Positions 1 to 9,986 of a DNA stretch of 62,895 nt are shown here, in pieces. Below the pieces are notes generated by a model that was given only the letters and a program-made list of their open reading frames with translations, was not told where the DNA came from and did not search any database. Each line of letters opens with the position of its first letter. Positions within the stretch are counted from its first letter, which is position 1. The position numbers were made by a program, and so were the translations under genes. This stretch comes from Hyphomicrobiales bacterium (GTDB lineage: Bacteria > Pseudomonadota > Alphaproteobacteria > Rhizobiales > JAJFHC01), in contig JAJFHC010000292.1 of assembly GCA_021775835.1 (NCBI GenBank), positions 1 through 62,895 of the forward strand, written 5' to 3'.

Positions 1-97
1 ATAAAAAGGTTGATTTTCTGCGGTTTTTGCATTGAGCATGCGTCTACGGCCACGTATTTGACGAATCATTCAGGCCTAATCAAGAGAGGAAAAGATC

Positions 98-373
98 GTG
101 AACAAAAATGATCTGATTGCGAAAGTTGCCGGCGAGGCAAATATGTCTAAGAGCGATGCCGGCGATGCCGTCGAGGCAACACTCAACAGCATCACTGATG
201 CGTTGAAGGGTGGCGATGAAGTACGCCTGGTCGGATTTGGAACGTTCTCGGTCACCCACCGCGCGGCGTCCGAAGGACGCAACCCACGCACGGGTGAAAA
301 GATCCAGATTCCGCCTTCCAAGAACCCCAAGTTCAAGGCGGGCAAGCCTCTGAAGGACGCCGTCAACAACTGA
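98..373 (+). CDS. hupB: DNA-binding protein HU (beta type)
   Basis: Encodes a 91-residue HU histone-like protein, a small dimer that bends and compacts DNA in the nucleoid. The length is typical of the family. The beta-arm region GRNPRTGEKIQIPPSKNP (about residues 60-77) matches the HU/IHF DNA-intercalating arm, and the C-terminal KAGKPLKDAV segment is standard for HU. The start is GTG at 98, chosen because an AGAGAGGA ribosome-binding site ends 7 bases upstream and the reading gives the canonical N terminus MNKNDLIAKVA. In alphaproteobacteria hupB usually follows lon; lon itself is outside the window. A strong intrinsic terminator follows at 434-474, so the gene is probably not cotranscribed with what comes next. 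Confidence 0.97.
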   Translation: MNKNDLIAKVAGEANMSKSDAGDAVEATLNSITDALKGGDEVRLVGFGTFSVTHRAASEGRNPRTGEKIQIPPSKNPKFKAGKPLKDAVNN

Positions 374-433
374 TCCTGCAGGCTTGCAGACTGATTGAGC
401 CGCCGTACGGTTTGTCTAGGGCGACAAGATTGC

Positions 434-474
434 AAAAAACCCGATCATTGCGTGGCGCAATGGTCGGGTTTTTT
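434..474 (+). terminator. Rho-independent terminator of hupB
   Basis: Stem ACCCGA-T-CATTGCG, loop TGG, stem CGCAATG-G-TCGGGT, with a T:G wobble in the middle, followed by a run of six T. An A-run before the stem pairs with the T-run, so it could act in both directions. It starts 58 bases after the hupB stop. Confidence 0.9.
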
Positions 475-545
475 GTTGCTCTGCAGATCAGAAAGCCTTA
501 AAGCATTGGCCATCGTCGCTGAAATGTTGATCGGCGGTGTCATGT

Positions 546-621
546 GGGCGGTTAGCTCAGCTGGAAGAGCATCTCGTTTACACCGAGAGGGTCGGCGGTT
601 CGAGCCCGTCACCGCCCACCA
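546..621 (+). tRNA. tRNA-Val (anticodon UAC)
   Basis: A cloverleaf can be drawn by eye. Acceptor GGGCGGT (546-552) pairs with ACCGCCC (611-617). The anticodon stem TCTCG/CGAGA (572-576/584-588) encloses loop TTTACAC with anticodon TAC at 579-581. The T-arm has loop TTCGAGC. Discriminator A618 is followed by an encoded CCA at 619-621. All stems pair, with at most a G-U in the T stem. It reads valine GUN codons. Confidence 0.97.
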
Positions 622-704
622 CACAAATCCCCAGCAACCTCGTGCATAGAATGATTTGGACCGCGTAGAGTCGATCGCGCACGTTTCGGTTCATTGCTGC
701 CGGA

Positions 705-1259
705 CTACCCGTTCAACCCATCAAGAATGGGATCGTCGTTGTCGACGACCCGAATGTCGTACTCGATGCCGGATGCCACGGGGTTCTCGGTCGTCACCAG
801 AACCTTGTCAGCGGTCACGGGGCCGAGGTTGACCTCACGGTCCGGCAGGATGGCAATCCAGTCCTCGCTCTGCCAGACAATGACATGACCGCGTTTTTTA
901 AGCGCGACCGCTGCCCATTGCCGAATGCGGGAATGATAGGGCTCCTGGCGCCATACCCCTTTGCGGCTGGGGTCTACGTGGATCAGTATCCTATTGGTGG
1001 CGCTTTCGAAGGTGAGCACCATTTTCGATTTGGCCGGTTTCCAGAAGTCTTCAATCGCGTCGTCCATAAGGTAGCCGCAAAAGAAGGTGCGGCATTCCTG
1101 GGGACGTTCGTCGTAGATGGTGCATCCCTTGCCGACCTCACAATGGGTGCACCAGTGCAGGCGGGGTTTCTTCAGGGCCGTAATGCTGAGCATCTTGCAG
1201 CACATGGTGCATCCGGCACATGAGCGTCCTGCGGCAAGAGTTGGGATTGTTTCTGTCAT
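705..1259 (-). CDS. YkgJ-type cysteine-cluster protein
   Basis: Encodes a 184-residue protein with an N-terminal cysteine cluster: CAGCTMCC (about residues 14-21), CTHCEVGKGC (about 37-46) and further Cys in ECRTFFC. This is the pattern of the YkgJ / UPF0153 zinc- or iron-chelating family, whose biochemical role is not established. The start is taken at the ATG at 1257-1259, just before the cluster; an upstream in-frame ATG at 1352 would add 31 residues without recognisable similarity. The gene is transcribed against its neighbours and sits between the two tRNA genes, with no partner on its strand, so it looks like an independent inserted gene. Family call is good; function unknown. Confidence 0.8.
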   Translation of the reverse strand: MTETIPTLAAGRSCAGCTMCCKMLSITALKKPRLHWCTHCEVGKGCTIYDERPQECRTFFCGYLMDDAIEDFWKPAKSKMVLTFESATNRILIHVDPSRKGVWRQEPYHSRIRQWAAVALKKRGHVIVWQSEDWIAILPDREVNLGPVTADKVLVTTENPVASGIEYDIRVVDNDDPILDGLNG

Positions 1260-1453
1260 TGACTGTGTCTTTGTTCGGTAGGCGGTGAGGGGACGGACTC
1301 GAGTGTAGACCGGTTCGCTATCACTAGTGCCACAGTGTACAACATCCGGCACGGTCCATTCAAAGGGATGCGTGGGTTTTGTTTCAGGCCTTTCGTCTGC
1401 TATGGATGGCGCCGGTTCGCGCTACCTTGGATCACCCGGGAGAAAGCTGATTT

Positions 1454-1933
1454 ATGGACTTCCTGCGTCGTCGAAATGGGGAATGGATAGCAGTTGGTCT
1501 CGCGGCTGTACTGGCGTTTGCGTTGGCGCACCTGTTTCTGGAAGACCTTGACCCGGTTTACCCCCATCGACCGCAAACCGTAGCGGCGCTGTCTGCGGCC
1601 GGCATCACGTGGCTCTGCTGGCGAATCATGGTGTCATCGGGGCAGAGCCTCGTGGCGATCCGAGGCGGTGTAGCCGGCGGTTTCGCAGGCTTTATCGTAC
1701 ACCCGGTGTACATCGTCGCCACAGGGCTTATCGGCCTCAATGATCTGGAACGGCATGTGGAATATTTTGGTGCGGCCCTCATACACACGTTTTTTGTCAC
1801 GTCACTATTGATGCCCGTCACAGTGACGGCCGGATTTCTATGTGGTGTTCTGGCCGTATTGATTGGAAAAACCGAACCGGTCCGTCAGGCGACTGGTGCC
1901 GGAATTTCCCTGGAAATCCGCAAACCGGAATAG
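1454..1933 (+). CDS. Small polytopic membrane protein, unknown function
   Basis: A 159-residue protein with about four hydrophobic segments (roughly residues 11-29, 42-60, 70-97 and 107-138), so probably an inner-membrane protein. It has no cysteine cluster, signal peptidase site or catalytic motif that I recognise. The ATG at 1454 is preceded by GGGAGAAAG, an acceptable ribosome-binding site. The C-terminal tail after the last helix is short and polar. It sits alone between the opposite-strand cysteine-cluster gene and tRNA-Asp. I do not recognise the family. The real-gene call rests on hydrophobicity pattern, start context and codon use typical of the neighbourhood. Confidence 0.7.
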   Translation: MDFLRRRNGEWIAVGLAAVLAFALAHLFLEDLDPVYPHRPQTVAALSAAGITWLCWRIMVSSGQSLVAIRGGVAGGFAGFIVHPVYIVATGLIGLNDLERHVEYFGAALIHTFFVTSLLMPVTVTAGFLCGVLAVLIGKTEPVRQATGAGISLEIRKPE

Positions 1934-2058
1934 CGCGCAGCGCACCGGCTGTGGATGTCGTGACTTTATTTGAATTTCCGCAGATCCGCCGCTTGACTTC
2001 ACGCTGCGCCTGACATACACCACGCCCACCCTGACCGGGCTTTCAGCATGGTCACTAT

Positions 2059-2135
2059 GGGGGTGTAGCTCAGTTGGTTAGAGCGCTGGCCTGTCACGCC
2101 AGAGGCCGCGGGTTCGAGTCACGTCACTCCCGCCA
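2059..2135 (+). tRNA. tRNA-Asp (anticodon GUC), mismatched T stem
   Basis: Acceptor GGGGGTG (2059-2065) pairs with CACTCCC (2125-2131) with one G-U. The anticodon stem CTGGC/GCCAG encloses CTGTCAC with anticodon GTC. Discriminator G2132 and encoded CCA 2133-2135 follow. The T stem is GCGGG (2108-2112) against CACGT (2120-2124). This leaves a G:A opposition (G2111:A2121, canonical pair 52:62) where related tRNA-Asp genes have a C. Everything else is canonical. Either a real variant or a single base error. Confidence 0.93.
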
Positions 2136-2314
2136 TTTTCCCCGATACGATAACACTGGTTTTGCCACCCGATGGCCTGCGCAGGCAGTTGCGGGTGAAT
2201 GCCAACCGCCAAATTTGCCGCGAATTGGCGATTCACAATAGATTTCTCTACCGCCATCGTACCGAAGGTGCGGCCAGTCGTTCATAATGGAGGTTTGCGC
2301 TTGCGTGCCCTATC

Positions 2315-2342
2315 CCCGTGCGCTAACACGGGCTAATATAAT
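2315..2342 (+). promoter_or_regulatory. Possible nuo promoter/operator region
   Basis: The 295 bases between tRNA-Asp and nuoA contain no gene. A perfect inverted repeat CCCGTG-cgctaa-CACGGG (2315-2332) is followed 4 bases later by a perfect TATAAT (2337-2342). No convincing -35 hexamer lies 16-18 bases upstream, because that position is occupied by the hairpin. It could be an activator-dependent promoter or an operator. This is inference; only the repeat and the hexamer are seen. Confidence 0.3.
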
Positions 2343-2430
2343 CGAAAGAACCGTACCGAGGGGTGCCGATTCGACGGGGAACTGTGTTGGCGGAGGTCGA
2401 CCGGACGGGTTCGAATAAGGTGATGGGTAT

Positions 2431-2796
2431 ATGGAAGAATTGCTTCGTGAATATCTGCCGATCGTCATATTCATAGGTGTCTCGGCAGGCATCGGGCTTG
2501 CTCTGATGCTTTCAGCATTGATCATCGCCGTCAGGAACCCAGACCCTGAAAAGGTTTCCGCCTACGAGTGCGGGTTCAATGCCTTTGATGATGCGCGGAT
2601 GAAATTCGATGTGCGGTTTTACCTCGTCGCTATTCTCTTCATCATTTTCGATCTGGAAGTTGCTTTCCTGTTTCCCTGGGCCGTGTCGCTTAAGGAAGTT
2701 GGCCTGTTCGGGTTCTGGTCCATGATGGTATTCCTGGCCGTGCTGACCATCGGGTTTACCTATGAATGGCGCAAGGGGGCACTCGAATGGGATTGA
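2431..2796 (+). CDS. nuoA: NADH-quinone oxidoreductase subunit A
   Basis: First gene of a complete 14-subunit complex I operon. It encodes a 121-residue membrane subunit with three hydrophobic helices (about residues 8-30, 63-83 and 90-110). The diagnostic [11 protein letters not shown] loop (Cys about residue 47) after helix 1 lines the quinone-access region at the junction with the peripheral arm. An AAGGTG ribosome-binding site lies before the ATG at 2431. The stop overlaps the start of nuoB by 10 bases, which suggests translational coupling. Confidence 0.97.
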   Translation: MEELLREYLPIVIFIGVSAGIGLALMLSALIIAVRNPDPEKVSAYECGFNAFDDARMKFDVRFYLVAILFIIFDLEVAFLFPWAVSLKEVGLFGFWSMMVFLAVLTIGFTYEWRKGALEWD

Positions 2797-3359
2797 CCGG
2801 CAGTGGCAGGGCCGCGCGTCCTGGTGGCGCAATCGTTCCTGCGAACAGGCTTCCCGGTGACGAACCGGACCCGTTTTTCATCGGTATGTCCGACGAATTG
2901 GCCGATAAGGGATTTCTGGTCACCTCCACTGATGATCTCATCAACTGGGCACGGACCGGCTCTCTGATGTGGATGACTTTCGGGCTCGCCTGCTGTGCGG
3001 TCGAAATGATGCAGGCCTCCATGCCGCGCTATGATGTGGAACGTTTTGGTTTCGCACCCCGTGCGTCTCCGCGCCAATCCGATGTCATGATCGTTGCCGG
3101 AACACTCACCAACAAGATGGCGCCGGCCTTGCGCAAGGTCTACGATCAGATGCCCGAACCGCGTTACGTGATTTCCATGGGGAGTTGCGCAAACGGTGGC
3201 GGCTACTATCACTATTCGTACTCAGTCGTGCGTGGCTGCGATCGGATTGTCCCGGTAGATATCTATGTCCCGGGTTGCCCGCCGACCGCCGAGGCCCTGG
3301 TTTACGGAATTCTGCAGCTTCAGAAGAAGATACGCAGAACCGGAACCATTGAAAGATAA
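2787..3359 (+). CDS. nuoB: NADH-quinone oxidoreductase subunit B
   Basis: A 190-residue peripheral-arm subunit that carries iron-sulfur cluster N2, the last electron carrier before quinone. The cluster ligands are visible as [10 protein letters not shown] (tandem Cys), a Cys in [11 protein letters not shown] and CPPTAEAL. The start is taken as the ATG at 2787 because AAGGGGG ends 7 bases before it; a GTG-type extension 21 bases upstream is less likely. It overlaps the nuoA stop and is followed 11 bases later by nuoC. Works with NuoD at the quinone-binding site. Confidence 0.97.
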   Translation: MGLTGSGRAARPGGAIVPANRLPGDEPDPFFIGMSDELADKGFLVTSTDDLINWARTGSLMWMTFGLACCAVEMMQASMPRYDVERFGFAPRASPRQSDVMIVAGTLTNKMAPALRKVYDQMPEPRYVISMGSCANGGGYYHYSYSVVRGCDRIVPVDIYVPGCPPTAEALVYGILQLQKKIRRTGTIER

Positions 3360-3370
3360 GGGGCGAGGCC

Positions 3371-3976
3371 ATGGATGAAACCCTTGTCGATCTCAGCGAG
3401 CATATCGCGCACCATCTGGGCGACGACGTTGTCGACCACGCGGTTGCCTACGGTGAGCTGACAGTGACGGTCTCACCGGAGAAAATCGTCAAGATATTGA
3501 AATTTCTGCGTGACGACCCATCCTGCGCTTTTGTTATCCCAATCGACATCTGCGGTGTCGATTATCCCCAACGGGAGAAACGGTTTGACGTTGTCTATCA
3601 TCTCCTCAGTCCGACTCAGAATTGCCGGATCAGGGTAAAGCTCTCCACTGATGAGGATACGGCAGTACCCAGCGTTTGCGAAATATTCCCGTCCGCCAAC
3701 TGGTTTGAACGCGAAGCGTTTGATCTCTACGGCATCTTGTTTTCCGGTCACCCTGATCTTCGCCGGATACTGACGGACTATGGCTTCAGCGGGTATCCGC
3801 TGCGCAAGGACTTCCCTCTGACCGGGTATGTGGAAGTTCGCTACGACGACGAGCAAAAACGGGTCGTCTATGAACCGGTAAAACTGGCACAGGAATTCAG
3901 GTCTTTTGATTTCATGAGCCCCTGGGAGGGTGTGGACTACGTCCTGCCCGGCGACGAAAAAGCCGAAGCGAATTAG
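3371..3976 (+). CDS. nuoC: NADH-quinone oxidoreductase subunit C (30 kDa)
   Basis: A 201-residue hydrophilic subunit of the complex I connecting module. The family signature is present: [18 protein letters not shown] (about residues 110-127), then [22 protein letters not shown]. It binds NuoD and NuoB and has no redox centre. The ATG at 3371 follows AAGGGGCGAGG. In this genome nuoC and nuoD are separate genes, as in most alphaproteobacteria, rather than the nuoCD fusion of enterobacteria. Length is typical. Confidence 0.97.
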   Translation: MDETLVDLSEHIAHHLGDDVVDHAVAYGELTVTVSPEKIVKILKFLRDDPSCAFVIPIDICGVDYPQREKRFDVVYHLLSPTQNCRIRVKLSTDEDTAVPSVCEIFPSANWFEREAFDLYGILFSGHPDLRRILTDYGFSGYPLRKDFPLTGYVEVRYDDEQKRVVYEPVKLAQEFRSFDFMSPWEGVDYVLPGDEKAEAN

Positions 3977-3989
3977 GGCTGACCGTAAC

Positions 3990-5168
3990 ATGGCAGAAGC
4001 GCAGATCCGCAATTTCAATATCAACTTCGGGCCTCAGCATCCCGCAGCCCACGGTGTGCTGCGCCTCGTGCTGGAGTTAGATGGCGAAGTGGTCGAACGG
4101 GTCGACCCGCACATCGGTCTGCTTCATCGCGGCACCGAAAAACTGATCGAACAAAAGACCTATCTCCAGGCGGTTCCGTACTTTGACCGCCTCGACTATG
4201 TGGCGCCCATGAACCAGGAGCATGCCTTTGCTCTGGCAATAGAGAAACTGTTGGGCATCACGGTTCCCAGGCGAGGCCAGCTTATCCGGGTGCTCTACAG
4301 CGAAATCGGCCGTATCCTGAGCCATCTGCTCAACGTCACCACACAGGCCATGGACGTTGGTGCCTTGACACCACCTCTTTGGGGGTTCGAAGAACGCGAA
4401 AAACTGATGGTGTTCTATGAACGCGCATCCGGCAGCCGTATGCATTCCGCATATGTGCGCACTGGTGGTGTTCATCAGGATTTGCCCCAGAAGCTGCTCG
4501 AAGACATCGGTGAGTTTTGTGAGACATTTCCGGCCGTTCTTGATGATATCGAGGGTCTTCTGACGAACAACCGCATTTTCAAACAACGCAATGTGGACAT
4601 TGCCATCATGACCCTGGAAGAGACCTTTGCCTGGGGTATGTCCGGTGTCATGGTCAGGGGATCCGGCGGCGCCTGGGATCTGCGCAAGTCGCAGCCCTAT
4701 GAATGTTACGATGAACTGGAATTCGACATTCCCATCGGCAAGAATGGCGATTGTTATGACCGCTACCTGATCCGTATGGAAGAAATGCGCCAGTCGGTCA
4801 GCATCATGAAACAGTGTCTGGCGTTGATGGAACCGGGACCGGTCTCCTTGAAGGACGGCAAGGTCGTTCCCCCCAAGCGCAGTGAAATGAAACGCTCCAT
4901 GGAGGCACTGATTCACCACTTCAAGCTTTACACTGAAGGGTACCATGTGCCTGAAGGTGAAGTTTACGCAGCTGTGGAAGCTCCCAAGGGTGAGTTCGGT
5001 GTCTATCTGGTTTCTGACGGCTCCAATAAACCCTATCGCTGCAAGATCAGAGCGCCGGGATTTGCCCACCTGCAGGCTATGGATTTCCTGTGCAAGGGAC
5101 ATATGCTGGCTGACGTCTCCGCAATCCTGGGTTCGATCGATATTGTGTTCGGGGAGGTCGATCGATGA
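3990..5168 (+). CDS. nuoD: NADH-quinone oxidoreductase subunit D (49 kDa)
   Basis: A 392-residue subunit that forms most of the quinone-binding pocket with NuoB and is related to [NiFe]-hydrogenase large subunits. The N terminus contains [19 protein letters not shown], the conserved loop whose His helps bind the quinone head group, and [14 protein letters not shown] follows. The C terminus [25 protein letters not shown] is interrupted here only by quoting limits and matches the family end. The start at ATG 3990 gives the standard N terminus and lies 13 bases after nuoC; an in-frame upstream ATG lies inside nuoC and is rejected. Its stop shares ATGA with nuoE. Confidence 0.97.
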   Translation: MAEAQIRNFNINFGPQHPAAHGVLRLVLELDGEVVERVDPHIGLLHRGTEKLIEQKTYLQAVPYFDRLDYVAPMNQEHAFALAIEKLLGITVPRRGQLIRVLYSEIGRILSHLLNVTTQAMDVGALTPPLWGFEEREKLMVFYERASGSRMHSAYVRTGGVHQDLPQKLLEDIGEFCETFPAVLDDIEGLLTNNRIFKQRNVDIAIMTLEETFAWGMSGVMVRGSGGAWDLRKSQPYECYDELEFDIPIGKNGDCYDRYLIRMEEMRQSVSIMKQCLALMEPGPVSLKDGKVVPPKRSEMKRSMEALIHHFKLYTEGYHVPEGEVYAAVEAPKGEFGVYLVSDGSNKPYRCKIRAPGFAHLQAMDFLCKGHMLADVSAILGSIDIVFGEVDR

Positions 5169-6589
5169 GCGTTCGTCGTCTCGCTGATATCCAGCCCGAA
5201 AGTTTTGATTTCACACCGGAAAATGTGGACTGGGCCAACAAGCAGGTCGCAAAATACCCGGAGGGCCGCCAGGCCAGTGCGGTTATTCCGTTGCTTTGGC
5301 AGGCTCAGAAGCAAAATGATGGCTGGGTGTCCGAGCCGGTAATCCGCCACGTCGCCGAATTCCTGGATATGGCCTATATCCGTGTGCTTGAGGTCGCAAC
5401 ATTTTATACCATGTTCAACCTGCAGCCGGTCGGTAAGCATCTCGTCCAGCTCTGTGGGACCACGCCGTGCTGGTTGCGCGGCGCTGACGACCTGAAGGAT
5501 GTCTGCCGCAAGGCCATCGGACCGGAAAAGACGGTCTCAGAGGACGGTCAGCTAAGCTGGATGGAAGTTGAATGCTTGGGTGCGTGCGTAAATGCGCCCA
5601 TGGTTCAGATTAATGACGACTTCTATGAAGATCTGGATGCGACCTCCTTGGAAGGTATCTTGACAAAACTGCGCAATGGCGAGTCCGTTGCTCCGGGTCC
5701 GCAAACCGGACGCCAAACCTCCGCCCCGGAAGGCGGGCCACAGGCCCTGACCGATGCGCCTCCATACCACTCTATGCCATTTGAGGCTGGGGTTGAGGCG
5801 GCTCCTGAAGTTCCTGTCATTGAAGAAGAACCCGAAACGGTCGCTGTCGAGAAAACGTCTCTAGTGGCGGACGTGAATGCCGACGATGCAGCAACTGATG
5901 ACGTCAATGAAACCGCCGATGAAGCAGTGGCGGTCGACGTCGAAGACGTTGTGGCTGAAAGCGCACCCAGTGAAGATCAGGCAGATGAGGTCACCACAAG
6001 TGCTCAGGCTGACTTGTTTGCCGAGAAAGCATCGGAAGAGACTGCTGAAGAAGTCGATGGCGGCGATGACGCTTCTGTCGACGGCGAGCAACCCGAAGGG
6101 CTGACTGCCGCGCGCGATGGTCAGGCCGATGACTTGAAACAAATCAAGGGCATCGGTCCTAAACTTGAAGGTACACTCAACGGTCTGGGCTTCTTCCACT
6201 TCGACCAGATTGCCGGCTGGTCTCGCAGCAACGTCGCTTGGGTCGATGAACATTTGAGTTTCAAGGGACGCATTGACCGGGAAGAGTGGATACCGCAGGC
6301 CAAGGGATTTGCTGGCCTCAGTGATGGCGTGCAGCCTCTGGCCCTCGATGGTCCGCGTGGCGGTGCCGCCGATGATCTCCGCAAGATCAGCGGCGTTGGT
6401 CCAAAGATCGAAGGTATTCTTCACTCGTTGGGCATTTATCATTTTGACCAGATTGCGTCCTGGAGTCCTGATCACGTGGAATGGGTCGACGAGAAACTTC
6501 GTTTCAAGGGCCGGATTGGTCGTGAAGACTGGATTTCGCAGGCAAAAACGCTCGCTGAAGGCGTGTCCAAGGATGGGGGAGGCGCGTGA
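5165..6589 (+). CDS. nuoE: NADH-quinone oxidoreductase subunit E with two extra HhH-like domains
   Basis: Residues 1-175 are an ordinary NuoE (24 kDa) thioredoxin-like domain that carries the N1a [2Fe-2S] cluster; its ligands are Cys97, Cys102, Cys137 and Cys141 ([19 protein letters not shown]). The protein is 474 residues, about twice the core. Residues about 190-320 are an acidic Ala/Glu/Asp-rich linker. Two tandem copies of a 65-residue domain follow at 321-384 and 402-466. Each copy starts ADDLxxIxGxGPK, contains YHFDQIA or FHFDQIA, and ends FKGRI.RE.WI.QAK. The GxGP pattern suggests a helix-hairpin-helix-like fold. The same domain ends RpsB at 31348-31542. The reading is continuous through the fusion. 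Core function is certain; the role of the tail is unknown. Confidence 0.96.
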   Translation: MSVRRLADIQPESFDFTPENVDWANKQVAKYPEGRQASAVIPLLWQAQKQNDGWVSEPVIRHVAEFLDMAYIRVLEVATFYTMFNLQPVGKHLVQLCGTTPCWLRGADDLKDVCRKAIGPEKTVSEDGQLSWMEVECLGACVNAPMVQINDDFYEDLDATSLEGILTKLRNGESVAPGPQTGRQTSAPEGGPQALTDAPPYHSMPFEAGVEAAPEVPVIEEEPETVAVEKTSLVADVNADDAATDDVNETADEAVAVDVEDVVAESAPSEDQADEVTTSAQADLFAEKASEETAEEVDGGDDASVDGEQPEGLTAARDGQADDLKQIKGIGPKLEGTLNGLGFFHFDQIAGWSRSNVAWVDEHLSFKGRIDREEWIPQAKGFAGLSDGVQPLALDGPRGGAADDLRKISGVGPKIEGILHSLGIYHFDQIASWSPDHVEWVDEKLRFKGRIGREDWISQAKTLAEGVSKDGGGA

Positions 6590-7896
6590 TGCTGGCTGAT
6601 AAGGATCGTATCTTTACCAACCTCTACGGTGTCCACGATTGGGGCCTCAAGGGTGCCAGACAACGCGGCGCGTGGGACGGCACGAAATATCTCATGGACA
6701 AGGGCCAGGACTGGATCGTCGATCAGATCAAGGAATCCGGTCTTCGGGGACGTGGCGGTGCAGGCTTTCCGACGGGGCTGAAATGGTCGTTCATGCCCAA
6801 GGAAATTGGCGAACGCCCACATTATCTGGTCGTCAATGCCGACGAGTCAGAACCCGGAACATGCAAGGATCGCGACATCCTGCGCCATGATCCTCATCTC
6901 CTGATCGAAGGCTGTCTGATCGCATCCTTCGCCATGCGCGCGCACGCCTGTTACATCTATGTTCGCGGCGAATTCATCAAGGAACGCGAAAACCTCCAGG
7001 CAGCAGTTGATCAGGCCTATGAAGCGGGACTGATCGGTAAAAATGCCTGCGGATCCGGCTGGGACTTTGATTGTTATGTTCACCACGGCGCCGGCGCCTA
7101 TATTTGTGGCGAAGAAACAGCACTTCTGGAAAGCATGGAAGGCAAGAAGGGACAACCGCGGTTGAAGCCGCCGTTTCCCGCCAACGTTGGTCTGTATGGG
7201 GCGCCAACCACAGTCAACAACGTTGAAAGCATTGCTGTGGCGCCGACGATCTTGCGCCGTGGAGCAGGGTGGTTTTCAGGATTGGGCAAGCCCAACAACA
7301 CCGGCACCAAGCTCTTCTGCATCTCCGGTCACGTCAACGCACCCTGTAATGTCGAAGAGGAAATGGGAGTTCCGTTTCGCGAACTGGTTGAGAAACACGC
7401 AGGCGGTGTGCGCGGCGGTTGGGACAATCTGCTCGCGGTTATTCCCGGAGGGTCGTCTGTCCCGTGTCTGCCGGCCGACACCTGCCAGGATCTGTCGATG
7501 GATTTCGACACCCTGCGTGATCTGAAATCGGGCCTCGGAACGGCAGCGGTGATCGTCATGGACAAATCGACCGACATGATCCGTGCCATCACAAGGCTTG
7601 CGTATTTCTACAAGCACGAAAGCTGTGGCCAATGTACACCGTGCCGCGAGGGCACGGGATGGATGTGGCGCGTTCTTGAGCGCATGGCGCGCGGCCAGGC
7701 TGAAAAGCGTGAAATCGATATGCTGCTTGAAGTCACCTACCAGGTTGAAGGCCACACCATCTGCGCTCTTGGCGATGCGGCTGCGTGGCCGGTTCAGGGG
7801 CTTATCCGACATTTCCGCCACGTGATCGAAGAGCGTATCGACACGTATTCCGCTAACCCGACCCCGGCTGAACCCACGCCGGTCGCAGCGGAGTAG
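6589..7896 (+). CDS. nuoF: NADH-quinone oxidoreductase subunit F (NADH-binding)
   Basis: A 435-residue subunit that binds NADH and FMN and holds [4Fe-4S] cluster N3, the electron entry point of complex I. Visible motifs are [16 protein letters not shown] (NADH loop), [16 protein letters not shown] (FMN region) and [12 protein letters not shown], with a later Cys in HTICALGD for the cluster. The ATG at 6589 shares its A with the nuoE stop and follows GGGGGAGG. A GTG one codon earlier is possible but less favoured. It is the usual partner of NuoE and NuoG in the dehydrogenase module. Confidence 0.97.
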   Translation: MLADKDRIFTNLYGVHDWGLKGARQRGAWDGTKYLMDKGQDWIVDQIKESGLRGRGGAGFPTGLKWSFMPKEIGERPHYLVVNADESEPGTCKDRDILRHDPHLLIEGCLIASFAMRAHACYIYVRGEFIKERENLQAAVDQAYEAGLIGKNACGSGWDFDCYVHHGAGAYICGEETALLESMEGKKGQPRLKPPFPANVGLYGAPTTVNNVESIAVAPTILRRGAGWFSGLGKPNNTGTKLFCISGHVNAPCNVEEEMGVPFRELVEKHAGGVRGGWDNLLAVIPGGSSVPCLPADTCQDLSMDFDTLRDLKSGLGTAAVIVMDKSTDMIRAITRLAYFYKHESCGQCTPCREGTGWMWRVLERMARGQAEKREIDMLLEVTYQVEGHTICALGDAAAWPVQGLIRHFRHVIEERIDTYSANPTPAEPTPVAAE

Positions 7897-7901
7897 CGGT
7901 A

Positions 7902-9986
7902 ATGGTCAAGCTAACAGTCGATGGCACCGAAATCGAAGTTGCCGACGGTATGAGCGTCCTACAGGCCTGTGAAGCGGCCGGCGCCGAAATCCCCCGGTTC
8001 TGTTATCACGAACGGCTTTCGATCGCCGGCAACTGCCGGATGTGCCTGGTTGAAATGGAACGCTCGCCCAAGCCGATTGCCAGTTGTGCCATGCCGGCAG
8101 GTGAAGGCATGGTCATCAGTACCAACACGCCTCTTGTCAAAAAGGCGCGTGAAGGCGTGATGGAGTTCCTGCTGATCAACCATCCCCTCGACTGCCCGAT
8201 CTGCGATCAGGGCGGCGAATGCGACCTCCAGGACCAGGCTATGGCCTTTGGGGTCGACAACAGCCGTTTTGAAGAAAACAAGCGTGCCGTTGAAGACAAA
8301 TACATCGGACCGTTGGTCAAGACGATCATGACCCGGTGCATTCACTGCACGCGCTGCGTTCGTTTCGTGACGGAAGTTGGCGGTGTCGAAGAACTCGGTG
8401 CCACGGGCCGTGGCGAGGATATGGAAATCACTACATATCTCGAGCAGGCCATGACGTCGGAGATGTCGGGCAACGTGATCGATCTGTGCCCGGTCGGGGC
8501 GCTGACATCGAAACCTTACGCATTCACCGCCAGGCCCTGGGAGCTCAAGAAAACTGAGTCGATCGACGTCATGGATGCCGTCGGGTCCAACATTCGTGTC
8601 GATACCCGTGGTCGGGAAGTCATGCGGGTGATGCCCAGGCTTCATGACGATGTGAACGAGGAATGGATTTCCGACAAGAGCCGGTTCATCTGGGATGGTC
8701 TTCGCACCCAACGACTTGATCGGCCTTATGTCCGTAAGGACGGCAAACTGACGCCCGCGACCTGGCAGGATGCGTTTGATACCATTGCTGAGAAAGTTGC
8801 TGCGACGAGTGCCGACCGGACGGCGGCAATTGCCGGGGACTTGTGTGGCGCGGAAGAGATGTACGCGTTGAAGGACCTGATGGATCGTTTGGGCGTTGCG
8901 AGCATCGATTGCCGTCAGGATGGGTCGGGCCTGGGCGCGATAGGCGGCCGTGCAGCATATCTTTTCAACTCCAGTATCTCAGGCATCGAACAAGCCGATG
9001 CAATCCTCCTGATTGGTTCGAACCCGCGACACGAGGCGGCTGTTCTGAATGTGCGTATTCGCAAGCACTGGCGCGCAACCGGACTGCCGATCGGTGTCAT
9101 TGGTGATACTTCGGATCTCAATTACGACGTCACTCAACTTGGTGCCGGACCCGACACGTTGAAGGACCTTGTGGCGGGCAATCACGGTTTTGCGGATATT
9201 CTGAACGACGCCGAGCATCCTATGATTATTATGGGAATGGGGGCGCTGGCCCGCGACGACGGCAATGCGGTGCTGTCCCTGGCGGCGGAACTGGCGACAA
9301 ATGTCGGCTCCATTGGCAGCGATCAGGACTGGGCCGGATTCAATGTTCTGCACACAGCGGCGTCGCGCGTAGCCGGCCTCGACATGTGCTTCCTGCCACG
9401 TGAAGGCGGTCGTAACACGCAACAGATTGTTGATGCTGCTGGATCGGGCGACCTTGACGTCCTGTTTTTGCTGGGTGCAGATGAAATTGCCGCAGACAAA
9501 CTGGGTTCCTCATTCGTGGTCTATCAGGGCACCCACGGCGACCGCGGCGCACACCGTGCCGATGTGATATTGCCGGGTGCCGCCTATACGGAGAAGAGCG
9601 CTACTTTCGTGAACACCGAAGGTCGGCCCCAGATGGCACGCCGTGCCGCGTTCCCGCCAGGTGATGCGAGAGAAGACTGGGCCATTTTGAGGGCCTTGTC
9701 GGATGTTTTGGGACACAAGCTTCCCTACGATAATCTCCCGGCCTTGCGGTCGCACCTGTACGAAGAATGCGCGCATTTTGCAGCACTCGATCAGGTTGGC
9801 GCGTCCGACGTGTCGGAGTTACTCGATGCGGCGAAAGCCGGCGGCACTGTTTCATCGGACATCTTCAGCCATTCGATTGGTGACTTCTATCTGACTAACC
9901 CGATCGCAAGAGCGTCCAAGATCATGGCTGAATGCAGTGCGCTGGCCAACAACGGCGAAACCGCGGGGACCGGAACCGATGGATAG
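7902..9986 (+). CDS. nuoG: NADH-quinone oxidoreductase subunit G
   Basis: A 694-residue iron-sulfur subunit of the dehydrogenase module. The N-terminal ferredoxin-like domain has [15 protein letters not shown] for a [2Fe-2S] centre. Next comes [14 protein letters not shown], then [13 protein letters not shown] with a later Cys in [10 protein letters not shown] for [4Fe-4S] centres. The rest (from about 220) is a molybdopterin-oxidoreductase-like domain that in complex I is structural. The length matches alphaproteobacterial and mitochondrial (75 kDa) forms rather than the about 900-residue enterobacterial form. It starts 6 bases after nuoF and overlaps nuoH by 8 bases. Confidence 0.97.
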   Translation: MVKLTVDGTEIEVADGMSVLQACEAAGAEIPRFCYHERLSIAGNCRMCLVEMERSPKPIASCAMPAGEGMVISTNTPLVKKAREGVMEFLLINHPLDCPICDQGGECDLQDQAMAFGVDNSRFEENKRAVEDKYIGPLVKTIMTRCIHCTRCVRFVTEVGGVEELGATGRGEDMEITTYLEQAMTSEMSGNVIDLCPVGALTSKPYAFTARPWELKKTESIDVMDAVGSNIRVDTRGREVMRVMPRLHDDVNEEWISDKSRFIWDGLRTQRLDRPYVRKDGKLTPATWQDAFDTIAEKVAATSADRTAAIAGDLCGAEEMYALKDLMDRLGVASIDCRQDGSGLGAIGGRAAYLFNSSISGIEQADAILLIGSNPRHEAAVLNVRIRKHWRATGLPIGVIGDTSDLNYDVTQLGAGPDTLKDLVAGNHGFADILNDAEHPMIIMGMGALARDDGNAVLSLAAELATNVGSIGSDQDWAGFNVLHTAASRVAGLDMCFLPREGGRNTQQIVDAAGSGDLDVLFLLGADEIAADKLGSSFVVYQGTHGDRGAHRADVILPGAAYTEKSATFVNTEGRPQMARRAAFPPGDAREDWAILRALSDVLGHKLPYDNLPALRSHLYEECAHFAALDQVGASDVSELLDAAKAGGTVSSDIFSHSIGDFYLTNPIARASKIMAECSALANNGETAGTGTDG

